Shown: positions 12,118 to 22,924 of the stretch, one piece after another
How positions within the stretch are numbered: the stretch's first letter is position 1
Layout: every line of letters starts with the position of its first letter
DNA from: Cordilura impudica
Taxonomy: Eukaryota > Arthropoda > Insecta > Diptera > Scathophagidae
Assembly (NCBI GenBank): GCA_963682025.1
Contig: OY821520.1
Coordinates: forward strand, 186,710,758-186,774,757
Reading direction: 5' to 3'
Length of the DNA stretch: 64,000 bases
The notes under the pieces: generated by a model
The model's input: only the letters and a program-made list of their open reading frames with translations
Databases searched by the model: none
Told to the model about the DNA's origin: nothing
Translations under genes and position numbers: made by a program

Positions 12118-12335
12118 TTAGTATAAAATAAGAGATAAAACGGAGCCTTGTAGAAGACCGGCAGGAATATATCTAGGAGATGAGTGGCAATTCTCTACAC
12201 CGATGACGAAATTCCTGTCCGATAGGAAGCTTTTTGTCAGTTTTTAGAGAAAAATATATTAACCAAACATATTTATTTTATATATGGCCAACGTGCCAAA
12301 TGGAGTCGAAGGCTTTTTAGATGTAAAAAAAACAA
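12118..12335 (-). pseudogene. LINE reverse transcriptase palm fragment, inverted
   Basis: The minus strand reads HLKKAFDSIWHVGHI (RT motif KAFDSIWH), then SFLSDRNFVIGVENCHSSP, then RYIPAGLLQGSVLSLILY (the LQGSVLSP motif of Jockey-group RT). It ends directly at the INE-1-like copy at 12117. Its orientation is opposite to the endonuclease and FYAED fragments on either side, although in the ancestral element it belongs between them. Confidence 0.7.
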
Positions 12336-12411
12336 TACTCTTGCTTGTTCTATTCCTTTTGTTTGAATCAATAATATCGACCACTCTTTGTAATTGATGT
12401 TCTGTTCCTTA

Positions 12412-12655
12412 TTTTCTCAAATTTGGTTTGTATTTATTTTTTCAAAATATATTTTTCGACCTAGGCCCCATATAAATATAGGACCCGATGTAAACTTTTT
12501 CATATCTGCAGCCAAAAAAAATTAATAACAATGCCACTCAAATTTGGTTTATGCTTCTTTTCTATATCCAATTAGTTGGACCGAACAGATAGGGTTTCTG
12601 ACCCATGCTATAGGGTATTGATAGTCGGTCTAGACCGTCTAGACTTGTTACTGCT
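12412..12655 (+). mobile_element. INE-1/DINE-1-like copy, 3' part only
   Basis: Carries 'tctcaaatttggtttgta', 'catatctgcagcc', 'caattagttggacc', 'gctatagggtat' and the degraded hairpin 'gtcggtctagaccgtctagacttgtt'. It is oriented opposite to the copy at 11345-12117. Confidence 0.8.
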
Positions 12656-12975
12656 TACTTCGTGGTTATTAAAAATCAGGATGTTGCGTTCTACGCCGAA
12701 GACACTGCACTCATACGAGTATGAAAGGGAAAAGTTTCAAATGTTATAATTAAAAGATTACAGAACTCATTAATTTCTGCTCAAGAATTTTTAATAAATG
12801 GAAAATTAGTGTAAACCAAGCAAAAACCATGGCAATTATATTTCCATTCAACAAATTACCTAAACGTACACCATACCATTGTATATGTAAGGAAATATCG
12901 TCAATATAAACGAATGCGTCAAATATCTGGGTTTGACATTAGATAAAAAATTAATATTTAAACATCATCGCTCAT
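12656..12975 (+). pseudogene. LINE reverse transcriptase palm/thumb fragment
   Basis: Reads NQDVAFYAEDTALI, a variant of the F-A-D-D-T-A catalytic box with AED in place of ADD. Then come LQNSLISAQEFFNKWKISVN, QAKTMAIIFPFNKLPKRTP and, in another frame, CVKYLGLTLDKKLIFKHH. This order is that of Jockey-group LINE RTs. It abuts the 3' end of the truncated INE-1-like copy, and frameshifts are present. Confidence 0.7.
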
Positions 12976-14300
12976 AACTTTTGAGCCATTTGACCGATGT
13001 ACCTGATAATAGGAAATATATTAAGCGAAAATCAGCAGAGCAAATATTGTGGACTTGATTGTGATTTCGTGGGTAATTTTTGAATATAGTTATTTTACAA
13101 TGTTTGATATTTCCAATCCAAGGAGTAGGCTATTAAGGAATAACTCAATTTTTCTGATTTTATCGCAACTTGGTTTTTGATGACTTGGTGAAATTTTTCT
13201 TAATTACCAACAATGACTTATATGGAATATCTTTATATTACTTTACCACAAAAGAATATAAATCTCAAAATTTCTTTAACGTCTAAACAATACAAATCTC
13301 CATAAATTTCCCCAATAAATTGCAGAAAAAATTATAAGATCCTAAGATAATTTTATTTTGCATTTATCCTAAAGTAGTAAACCACATCAATTTTTTTTTT
13401 AATTCCATTTATTTTCTTAAACTTTTCTAAAAAATGTAACTTTCAAGCCGACAATTGCAATAAATTTAAAATATATTTAGCTTTTTTTCTTAAAAGAAAA
13501 AAAAACTCAGCCATAAGGAAAGTAAACTTTTTTAAATAAAACTAACATATTTCAACCGCATTGTTTTAAATGGATAAGTGGTTGGAGTAATTATTTACAT
13601 TACCACAAATGTACATGTACTCCCTCCCCAAGTATACAAAATCATTAACCATAAAAAATCTGAAGTTAGTTTTCTTAGTTTTTCGTTTTCGTTTTTCATT
13701 TTATTTCTTTATATGTTTTTTTTTTTTTTTTGTTTGCCAAGTTTGTATGATGTGAAATCAATTAAATATTAAATATACATTTCACATTTTTACAAACTTT
13801 AAAAAGTGTTAAAAAAAATGTATTTCCCATAAATTACTAAATACTATAATGCTCTTTTTTTGATTTCAAACTCTAAATAAAAACTATAAATGTTTCCTCG
13901 TTCAAATGTTCATTTCATCTTCATATTTTTTTTTCTTCTTTCTGAAATGTCATCACATCCATTTGCCATCAGTGGCTGTGCCGTTATATTCCGTCATAAT
14001 TTGCATAACGCTTGATTTAAGTCTTTGGGCCAATAAATCATGCCAGGAAGCTGCATTTAAACAATACAGCCAACTTCAATGCCTCATTTACTTAGTTTGT
14101 ATGGAGATTGTTACAAAAAAAAAAATACTCTTTTTTGTTTATTAATTATTCCTTGTTATTATTCATATGTACACAATAGTTAAGGAGATGTTATTCCCAG
14201 AGCAAATTACAAAGTTGTTTTTAAGCTATCATTCAATGTCTCTTATTTTTAAACAATGTTATTTAGATAATAAAATTTAATCTCATTATGAAAATGATAT
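12976..14300. other. intergenic, no gene seen
   Basis: Very AT-rich with long A and T runs. No recognisable coding or repeat structure was found. Confidence 0.45.
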
Positions 14301-14311
14301 GTTTCTACACT

Positions 14312-14400
14312 CTATACCAATCATTCTCAAACTGGGCGCCTTGCCCCCCCCCCCCCCCCCAGAAGGCCGCATAACTTTTATAACGGAGCCACGAAATATT
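14312..14400. repeat. possible hAT-type element end with poly-C run
   Basis: 'caatcattctcaaactggg' resembles the CAGTGGTTCTCAAACT terminus common in hAT elements. It is followed by a C run of about 17. No matching opposite end was located. A second poly-C run with a hAT-like end occurs at 22754-22924. Confidence 0.3.
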
Positions 14401-14687
14401 TAAACATTTATACATTCATTTACTCTTTAAAAATCTATAAAATAAATTTTTTTTATTTATATAAATTTCTTTGAAAATTAGGTATTCATTGATTTATTTA
14501 CTTTTCAAAATAGTTAAATTTAATAAAATGTATTTATGTATGAGAATTTGAATATTATCGCAGTACTTATCTTCATTTGGTGATGTACTTCCAACATTAT
14601 CGAGAAATTTGTAATTTTTTGTATTATATAATATCAAAAAAGTTAAAAAAGTGAATATATTAATACAAAACAAAAATATTATCACAA

Positions 14688-15465
14688 AACAAGTAAGAAA
14701 ATTATAGTCGATCTAGACCGAGTATACATGCCCTATACAATGGTTTAGAGATCCCATATCTTCGGTACAACAAATTGGATGTAGAAAAGAAGCATAAACC
14801 AAATTTGACTTGCATTGTTACTATTTTTTTTTGGCTGCAGATATGAAAAAGTTCATATCGGGTGCTATATTTATATGGGGACTAGGTCGAAAAATGGACC
14901 GATCCTGACCATATTTGGTAAGGTCACTTCAATTTTGAAAAAATATATACAAACCAAATTTGAGAAAAATCTGTGCAATATTTTTGTTTTTTGATGGATT
15001 TAAGTGAAGATCGGGAAGCCGCTCTATATGGGGCCTATGACTAAGAATTATCCTGTAGGGATTATTTTTGGACTACTAATTAATGGATGTAATAAAAACA
15101 TACAAACCCAATTTGAGTAAGATATATATGACAATTTGGATCTTATGGCAATTTATGTCGATTTCATATGGGTAATTTGTATGGGGGCTAGGTCTGAACA
15201 TGGACCGATTCTCACCAATTTCAATAGCGTTCATCCCATGGCCGATAAAAGCTTATATACCAAATTTCATCAAAATATATTCATATTTCCGATCTGTAGT
15301 TTGATTACAAAGTTTACATGGACACACAGACGGACAGACGGACATCGCTAAAGTGATTCTGAGTCGATCTGTATAATAAAAGGGTCTAGTTCAAATATTT
15401 TTGGTAGCTACAAACAGCAGTACAAAGTCATTATACCCAAACCACATAATGGTATAGTGTATAAT
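14688..15465 (-). mobile_element. INE-1/DINE-1-like Helentron copy, full length
   Basis: Left edge 'aacaagtaagaaaattatag' with a degraded hairpin (tcgatctagaccga), subterminal ACCCTATACCA-like repeats, a short GACGG run near 15328-15345, and the right edge 'accacataatggtatagtgtata'. The short ORFs inside are incidental. Confidence 0.85.
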
Positions 15466-15477
15466 TATTATATTTTT

Positions 15478-16130
15478 CTATATATATAAAAGAGTTGCGT
15501 GCCCAAGCCCTTCGATCCAGAAACTTAAAATTTGGAACATAGGTTCCCCTGTCGGCGTAACGATCCACAAAGAATTGATTTTTAGAAATTCGTGCATTAA
15601 GGGGGTTAAAAACGTCCAAAAAGGGGTAAAATGGTAGCAAACTAATATAGGAATATGAAATTTGGTATGCAAATTCCATCCGAGAAACAAACATTGGCTC
15701 AGGATTAATTTTTATCGAAATTCGTCCATTTAAAGGGGAAACCCGTCATATAATCTATATATATATATATATGAATTTTGGTATACAGACTCCACCGAAT
15801 ACGCGGACATCAGTCAAGGATGAATTTATTGGTTATTCTAGCGGAGGAAAAACGGCCAAAAGGGGAACAATTTTTCATTTCGTATCTTCTAATCAAACGA
15901 ATCCAGGAATATGCAATATTGTGTGTGGATTCGGCTAGAAATAAAAAGATCAATTGGAACGAAAACTTTTGGAAATACGGACGTTAGGGGGAGTAAAAAC
16001 GACCCGTATGTTTAAATGGATGCCTTTTTCTATCTTCTTTACAAAGTAATTTAGGAATACGAAATTTAATATGTAGAACCCACCAGAGGCACAAACATCG
16101 GCCAAGAATAATGTTTTTAATTGGAACCTT
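15478..16130. repeat. degenerate tandem repeat, unit near 150 bp
   Basis: Successive blocks repeat 'taggaatatgaaatttggtat', then a 'ccatccgagaaacaaacatt(g)gc(t)ca' stretch, then 'gggg(t/a)aaaa(c)g(t)c'. The unit recurs about four times with heavy divergence. It lies between two INE-1-like copies. The short ORFs it contains have no family motif. Confidence 0.5.
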
Positions 16131-16132
16131 TA

Positions 16133-16365
16133 GAGAATTGGCTTTAGGTCCAACTAATTGGGTTTAGAAAATAAGCATAAACCATAAGCATAAACTGAGT
16201 GGAATTTTTATTAATTTTTTTCCTGCAGACCTGAAAAAGCTGATATCGGATACTATATTTATATGGGAACTAGGTCGAAAAATGGACCGATCCTGACCAT
16301 ATTTGGCAAAGTAACATATTTTTTGCAAAAACAAACCAAATCTGAGAAAAATCTGTGCTATATAT
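16133..16365 (-). mobile_element. INE-1/DINE-1-like fragment
   Basis: Contains 'ggtccaactaattgggt', 'ctgcagacctgaaaaagctgat', 'gaccgatcctgaccatattt' and 'ctgagaaaaatctgtgc'. Both termini are missing. It directly abuts the oppositely oriented copy at 16369. Confidence 0.8.
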
Positions 16366-16368
16366 ATT

Positions 16369-17059
16369 TATACCCTATACCACTACGTGTAGCTACCAAA
16401 AATATTTAATCTAGGCCCATCTTTTATTATGCCGATCGATTCAGAAAGTTAGCGATGTCCGTCCGTCCATGTAAACCTTGTAATCAAACTACAGGTCACA
16501 AAGCTTTTTGTAAGTTTTTTTCTACCATAGAATGAACGCTGTTGAATTTGGTGAAAATCCATGTTCAGACCTAGTCCCCATGCAAATGATCCCTATGAAA
16601 TCGACATAAATTGCCATAAGATCCAAATTATCATATAGATCTCAGTCAATTGGGTTTGTATATGTTTATTATATCCACTAATCAGTAGTATAAAATAATC
16701 CCTATAGGACAATTCTTAGTCATAGGCCGCATATAAAGCTGCTTCCCGATCTTAACTTAAATCTCTCAAAAACCGAAAATATTTTACAGATTTTTCTCAA
16801 ATTTGGTTTATTTATATTTTTTCAAAATATAAGTGACTTTATCAAATATGGTCAGGATCGGTCCATTTTTCGACCTATTCCCCATATAAATATCGTATCC
16901 GATATGAACTTTTTCATGCAGCCAAAAAAATTAATAACAATGTCACTCAAATTTGGTTTATATATCGAATTAGTTGGACTGAAGAAATAGGGTCTCTAAA
17001 CCATGGTATAGGGTATCGTATGGTCGGTCTAGACCGACTATAATTTTCTTACTTGTTTT
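16369..17059 (+). mobile_element. INE-1/DINE-1-like Helentron copy, near full length
   Basis: 5' edge 'tataccctataccactacgtg', a short GTCCGTCCGTCC tract near 16457, and the 3' edge 'ccatggtatagggtatcg', the hairpin AGTCGGTCTAGACCGACT-like sequence and 'ttcttacttgtt'. Confidence 0.88.
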
Positions 17060-17296
17060 GATTTGTGTGTGGTGAATATTTGGTTGGAAAAAAGGATATG
17101 CAATATCAGAATCATTAAAATATGCATACTTACATTAGTTTGGTTTTGCTGTCAGAAACTTGGACAAATTGTGGACAATGACAATGTTTTGCAATAGTTG
17201 CAGAACTGTGTTATACACGTGGTCAAAGGGCAAGAAGATCTATTTCGATTTTTTAATTCCAGTACTTTGAAGATAGCCAAGTAACCACCAAATCGA

Positions 17297-18646
17297 ATGT
17301 TATTTCTGTTTAACAAAAGTTGCTGGATTCAAATGAAAAATCGAAAAAATTTACTTACGCGAATGTCCAAACCAGTTCAACGTCCACCAAATGATCCATT
17401 ACCAGTCATTTCCAGTGCTACGAGGCTGTGTGAGGCTGATGATGAACGCCATTTAGTGACTCCAGCTGAGCTGAATGATCTAATTCGGGATTTACATTTA
17501 ACGAAACAAGACGCAGAATTACTATCTTCACGCATGCAGCAGTGTAAACATCTTGCAGTTGGGACAAAAGTAACAATCTATAGAGATAGAAGCTTGGAAT
17601 TGTGTATATTTTGAAAAGAAACAACATATTCTATACTGTACTGGTGTTGATGGTTTATTTCAAAAAATGAACCAGCCATATCACAAAACTTGATGGAGAT
17701 TATTTATTGATGGCTCTAAGTACAGTTTAAAGGCTCTTCTTTTGCATAATGGGAATGAAAAACCATCCATACCAATTGCTCATGTCATTAATACAAAGGA
17801 AAATTACGAATCAATGACAGAAATTTTGACATTACTCAAATACAACGATCATAAATGGAAGATCTGTGGTGACCTTAAGGTGTGTGATTTAAATTTTTTT
17901 GTATATATAGTATAGACTATCGTAAATAACTGTAAATTAATCTGTTTCACGTCATAGGTTTGTTGATTGGTATGCAAGGATGTTTCACAAAATGTTGTTG
18001 TTTCCTTTATCTATGGGATAGTAACGCTACATGGCATCATTTTGTCAGAACAGAGTAGCCAAAAAAAAAACTGAGTATTCACCAGGAAAACAAAACAATT
18101 CAAATACACCATTAATTGATTCAAATGACGTTCTTCTTTCACCACTGCACATAAAACTGGGCCTTTGTCAAGGCTCTAGACATAGATGGTGTAACAGTTA
18201 AATATTTGTTAGCGGTTTTTCCTAAAATTTCATATGCTAAAATCAAAGAAGGCATATTTGTTGGCCCTCAGATCAGGAAGCTATTGAATGATGAAAATTT
18301 TTGACAATATTTATTGGAGAAATAATATGCAGCCTGGAAATCTTTCAGGAGCATCGTGGACAGTTTTCTTTGAAACAATAAGATGAAAACTACAGACAAA
18401 TTGTTGCTGAATTATTGAAAAATTGTCATGAATTAGGTGCACGAATGTCACTCAAAATGCATTTTCTTTATTCGCATTTAGATTTTTTCCACAAAACATA
18501 GGTGCGGTGAGCGACGAACAAGGGAAGCGTGGTCACCAAGATTTAATGAAAATTGAAAGAAAATTGGGAGACTATTGCTGGACCCTAACACGTGAAACCG
18601 GACCATCAAAATACAAACGACGTTCAAAAAACAAGAAATATCGCTA
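17297..18646 (+). pseudogene. transposase-like gene of a widespread uncharacterised family, decayed
   Basis: A multi-frame remnant of a protein family common in arthropod and Hydra genomes and probably transposon-encoded (recollection of the family, not searched). In order: LVTPAELNDLIRDLHLTKQ (17450s), FIDGSKYSLKALLLHNGNEK and PSIPIAHVINTKENYESM (17700s-17800s), KWKICGDLK (ends 17879), then a candidate intron GTGTGTGATT...TCATAG (17880-17958), then LLIGMQGCFTKCCCFLYLWD, LLSPLHIKLGL, KIKEGIFVGPQIRKLL and finally HLDFFPQNIGAVSDEQGKRG-like sequence up to the stop at 18646. There are at least four frame changes plus several stops, so no product is expected. It is distinct from the family at 131-2516 and from that at 52597-54304. 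Confidence 0.65.
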
Positions 18647-19012
18647 GATGCGCAACATATTCACTGCGTAACACACAGAGAACATTTAGTTTTTGTAAAA
18701 AAAAATTGTGCTGTAATATTTTAATGTTTAATAGTTTATGTAAAGAGATGGGTTCAGTACATGAGGTACTGTTATATCATACCGATGTAGGTGAGCTTTC
18801 ACGTGGTAAAGTTTTAAATAGGATTGTACAACTTACAGATATTTATTTTGGATAAAAAATTAATTAATTAATTTTAAAAAAATTAATTAAATCTTTCTGT
18901 GCAGGGAAAAGATTCCAACTTTTTAGTTTGGTATACAAAACTTATTGCTTTCGAATAAAAATTTTTGCTCACGGTCAATCTCTTTAAAATATCAATATCA
19001 ACTTCAATTAAA

Positions 19013-19799
19013 AACAAGTAAGAAAATTATAGTCTGTCTAGAGCGACTATACGATACCCTATACCATGCGTCTAAGGACCCTATCTCTTAGGCCCAACTA
19101 ACTGGACATAGAAAATAAGCAAAAACCAAATTTGAGTGGGATTTTTATTATTTTTTTTGGCTGCAGATATGAAAAAGTTCATATCGGATGCTATATCTAT
19201 ATAGGGACTTGGTCCAAAAATGGACCGATCCTGATCATGTTTGGTAAAGTCTCTTGTATTTTCCAAAAATATATACAAACAAAATTTGAGAAGAATCAGT
19301 GCAATATTTTTGTTTTTTAATAGATTTAAGTGAAGATCGGGAAGCAGCTCTATATGGGGTCAAAGGGATCATTTTTGGACTACTCATTAATGGATGTAAT
19401 GAACGCATACAAACCCAATTTGAGTAAGATCTATATGACAATTTGGATCTTATGGCAATTTATGTCGATTTCATATGGGTAATTTGTATGGGGGCTAGGT
19501 CTGAACATGGACCGATTCTCACCAATTTCAATAGCGTTCATCCCATGGCCGATAAAAGCTTATGTACCAAATTTCATCAAAATGCATTCATATTGACGAC
19601 CTGCAGTTTGATTACAAGCTTTACATGGACACACAGACGGACGGACGGACGGACGGACGGACATTGTTAAATCAAATCAGAAAGTGATTCTGATTCGATC
19701 GGTATAATTAAAGATGGTCTAGGTCAAATATTTTTGGTTGTTACAAACAGCAGCACAAAGTCATTATACCCAAACCACATAGTGGTATAGGGTATAAAA
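19013..19799 (-). mobile_element. INE-1/DINE-1-like Helentron copy, full length
   Basis: Edges 'aacaagtaagaaaattatag' and 'tggtatagggtataaaaa', with subterminal inverted repeats ACCCTATACCA and TGGTATAGGGT. The GACGGACGG tract lies at about 19636-19662. The hairpin is partly eroded (gtctgtctagagcgac). Confidence 0.88.
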
Positions 19800-19854
19800 A
19801 TCAATGTGAGTCCGATCACAGGGGAGATGTGTAAACATCTACACCTTTTCCAAT

Positions 19855-20060
19855 TCTATTTGAGAAAGTATCAATTGATTTTCAGAAAGTATTAACTGTA
19901 TTTCAGAAAACATCAATTAAATTTCAGAAAGTATCAATTGTATTTCAGAAAACATCAAATGTATTTCAGAAAGTATCAAATATATTTAGAAAACATGAAA
20001 TGTATTTCAGAAATTATCAAATGTATTTCAGAAAATATCAATTGAATTTCAGAAAATATC
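19855..20060 (+). repeat. 21-bp minisatellite array, plus orientation
   Basis: About ten units of 'atttcagaaa(a/g)(c/t)atcaatt(a/g)(a/t)'. It immediately follows an INE-1-like copy and is inverted relative to the large array at 20630-21630. Confidence 0.88.
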
Positions 20061-20287
20061 TATTGAAATTCAGAATTAAAAAGTAACGAAAAGTTATTAT
20101 TGTTTCTGTTAGTGATTTGGAGTCGCAGAAAATGTTTAGCAATATTTGGACTTATTTGTTATACACTGGAAAATAAAATATCAAGGGCGGCGTTTTAATC
20201 AAAATAAGATGAGGACTTACAATATAAACACCAGGATAGAAAATTTACCGATTTTGAAGTCATCATTTTGATAAAAACACGTTTATA

Positions 20288-20542
20288 TCGCCACCTAAAA
20301 TGCAAAAGGCCGTAACTAATAAAAATTTCAAAATTGACTTTGTATTGTAGTTACGGCCTTTTACTTAAAAACTACTATTTTAACATAAATTTTTTTTCAT
20401 AAATAAAAATCCATCTTTATTATTCAGCTTGATTCTAAAATTTGGGTATTAAGTTTAAAGAAGGTTTTGTTTTATGACGTTTTTTGCTTCTCCTGTAAAA
20501 AATAAAAATATTAGTTACGGCCTTTTGCATTTTAGGGGACGA
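20288..20542. mobile_element. 255-bp MITE-like element with terminal inverted repeats
   Basis: The ends TCGCCACCTAAAATG... and ...CATTTTAGGGGACGA are inverted repeats of about 35-45 bp. Within them a 25-bp stretch (20296-20320 against 20510-20534) is a perfect reverse complement containing AAAAGGCCGTAACTAAT. TA dinucleotides flank both ends (20286-20287 and 20543-20544), consistent with a TA target duplication. A third GTTACGGCCTTTT copy lies at about 20349. No coding capacity. Confidence 0.7.
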
Positions 20543-20560
20543 TATGTAGTTTTCAAGAAA

Positions 20561-20964
20561 TATTACAAACCCAGTGTAATACTCAAAAAAATATGTTTTT
20601 ATATAGCGTTCTGACTATTTTTCTGACACTCAATTAATATTTTCTGAAATTCAATTCATATTTTTTAAGTAAATTTAATAATTTCTGAAATACATTTGAT
20701 ATTTTCTGAAATACATATGATATTTTCTGAAATACATTTCATAATTTCAGAAATACATTTTATATTACAAACCCAGTGTAATACTCAAAAAAATATGTTT
20801 TTATATAGCGTTCTGACTATTTTTCTGACACTCAATTAATATTTTCTGAAATTCAATTCATATTTTTTAAGTAAATTTAATAATTTGTGAAATACATTTG
20901 ATATTTTCTGAAATACATATGATATTTTCTGAAATACATTTCATAATTTCAGAAATACATTTTA
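20561..20964. repeat. 202-bp tandem duplication
   Basis: 20561-20762 and 20763-20964 are almost identical, both starting 'tattacaaacccagtgtaat' and running into 21-bp units. One clear difference is atttctgaaa against atttgtgaaa. The high identity implies a recent event. Confidence 0.88.
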
Positions 20965-21630
20965 TGTTTTCTGAAATACATTTGATTTTTTCTGAAATAT
21001 ATTTAAAATTTTCTGAAATACATTTGATGGTTTCTGAAATACATTTGATAATTTCTGAAACACATTTGATGTTTTCTGAAACTCAATTGATATTTTCAGA
21101 AATTCAATTGATATTTTCTGAAATACAAATGATATTTTCTGATATTTTCGAAAATGCATTTGATAATTGCTGAAATACATTTGATAATTTCGGAAATACA
21201 TTTGATATTTTCTGAAATACATTTGATAATTTCTGAAACACAATTGATATTTTCTGAAATTCAATTGATATTTTCTGAAATACAAATGATGTTTTCTGAA
21301 AATCAATTGATGCTTTCTGAAATTCAATTGATACTTTCTGAAAATCAATTGATGAGTTTTGAAATACAAGTGATACTTTCTGAAACACAATTGACATTTT
21401 CTGAAAATCAATTGATGTTTTCTGAAACACAATTGGTACTTTCTGAAATTCAATTGATGTTTTCTAAAATTCAATTGACACTTTCTGAAAATCAATTGAT
21501 GTTTTCTGAAATACAATTGATACTTTCTGAAACACAATTGATTTTTCCTGAAAATCAATTGATGTTTTCTGAAACACAATTGAGTCTTTCTGAAATTCAA
21601 TTGATGTTTTCTGAAATACAATTGGAATAG
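20630..21630 (-). repeat. 21-bp minisatellite array, ~47 units
   Basis: The unit TTTTCTGAAATTCAATTGATA and its variants run for 1 kb. The period of 21 (seven codons) leaves both strands open, giving spurious ORFs of 219 and 158 codons with seven-residue periodicity. Each unit holds two small palindromes, TTTCTGAAA (odd) and TCAATTGA. Orientation is opposite to the array at 19855-20060. Confidence 0.92.
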
Positions 21631-22025
21631 GTGTAGTAATTAAAAAACACCTAAGTTTATATTTGACTTTTTCAAGGTTTTCCTAGTATTAGCTTTTTAA
21701 TATATCAGGCAACTATTCACAATAGATAATGGAATTTCAACTCTATTTGTGTTAAATGTCAAGTAAAATAAAGACGACAATAAATTTATGGAAATAGGCA
21801 AATAGAAAAGCAAAAATACATGGAAAGAGGAAAAGTTGATGAGAAAGGTTTATTTTTCTTTTTTCTTCAAGAAGTTTAAGCGCTTTTAATAATACTAGCA
21901 GATTCCAGCGCTCGAAATTCGAGTGCAATTTCTAGGCAACTTTATTTTTCAACTTAGCCAATTCATAAACCAAAGCCTTTTTGGTTTTTATATTGTGAAT
22001 GAAGAAAACAAACTCATTAACAACC

Positions 22026-22263
22026 ACATTAACAAATTTAATAAACACACACATGGCGTATGTATAACTTTATGTATGTGTTAGTAGCAACTTTAAATGC
22101 AATTTACTCAAAACAAAGGAAAAAATTGCAAAATCTGTAAATATGGTGAACAGCTAAAAAGAAATAACTTTCAAATAAGATACGCTTGGTCAAAATCGGG
22201 ATGGAACGGTAGAACAAAACATCGGTAACAAGAAATTGCCTAGCATATTAATATTATAGAATA
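22026..22263 (+). repeat. dispersed repeat R2, copy 2
   Basis: Matches 5818-6055 in the same orientation and ends in 'gcatattaatattataga'. See that entry for the shared blocks. Confidence 0.7.
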
Positions 22264-22349
22264 TAAAGAAAATATGATATTAAGAAGTTTTTGCATGTTT
22301 TAAGTGCAGATAATAGAGTGAAACACAAGTCAGAAATGAAGAAAATATC

Positions 22350-22785
22350 ATAATCGTTGCACCAATACACTCACACCTCAAACCGTTTTTATCTTACTCT
22401 GTTTTTCTGATTGTATTGTGAATTTTTACCCCCTTGAGCGTTAAGTTAAGCTTTTGGTTTTTTAATAAAAATTCAAATGTTCTTTACTAGTTCTGTCAAT
22501 AGCTTGGTTATACTTGAATATTAAAAAAACAACTCTGTAAGTTTGTGAACATGTTAAACTCACAGCACACAAAGCGGATAATAGCAAATATAAATTTGAA
22601 TATTTAAAATTAACGAAAAAGATTTGTGATTTAGCTAAAAGACAGCGACTCGGCGGTTCTCCTTACTAAATACACCAATACACTGACATATACCTCACAC
22701 CGATTTTCCCTTACGCTATTTTTGTGATTGTATTGTGAAATTGGATTTGACCCCCCCCCCCCCCCTTTAGCGCATAGATGTTTAC
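22350..22785. repeat. degenerate direct repeat with poly-C run
   Basis: Two copies about 312 bp apart share 'caccaatacactcaca', 'cctcacaccg', 'tgattgtattgtgaa' and a C-rich tail. The second copy (from about 22672) carries an uninterrupted C run of about 16 at 22751. Confidence 0.5.
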
Positions 22786-22889
22786 ACATCAAAAACAATC
22801 ATATTGACGAATTAAAAAATTTTTTCTTATTACTTCGGCAACGTAAATGGGGAACGAATATATGACTGGATGCCATTTCATATTGCCGG

Positions 22890-22924
22890 AGTCGCAAAAT
22901 GAAAAAGTTCGAGAAGCACTGCCC
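22890..22924. repeat. hAT-type terminal sequence
   Basis: 'aaaaagttcgagaagcactg' is the reverse complement of a CAGTGCTTCTCGAACTTTTT terminus, characteristic of many hAT elements. No partner end was identified nearby. Confidence 0.4.

Noticed and set aside
15136..15351. Recurrent ORFs starting MDLMAIYVDFIWVICMGARSE
   Set aside because: The same frame appears in many INE-1-like copies because the repeat is conserved, with frequent stops and no upstream coding context.
20962..21621. 219-codon minus-strand and 158-codon plus-strand ORFs as repeat proteins
   Set aside because: The 21-bp period makes every frame periodic. Both strands are open at once and no non-repeat coding sequence flanks them.
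20630..21630. TTTCTGAAA units as heat-shock or STAT binding arrays
   Set aside because: The TTC and GAA half-sites are one base apart, not two (HSE) or three (STAT).
20630..21630. CRISPR-like repeat array
   Set aside because: Units are contiguous without unique spacers, and the genome is that of an insect.
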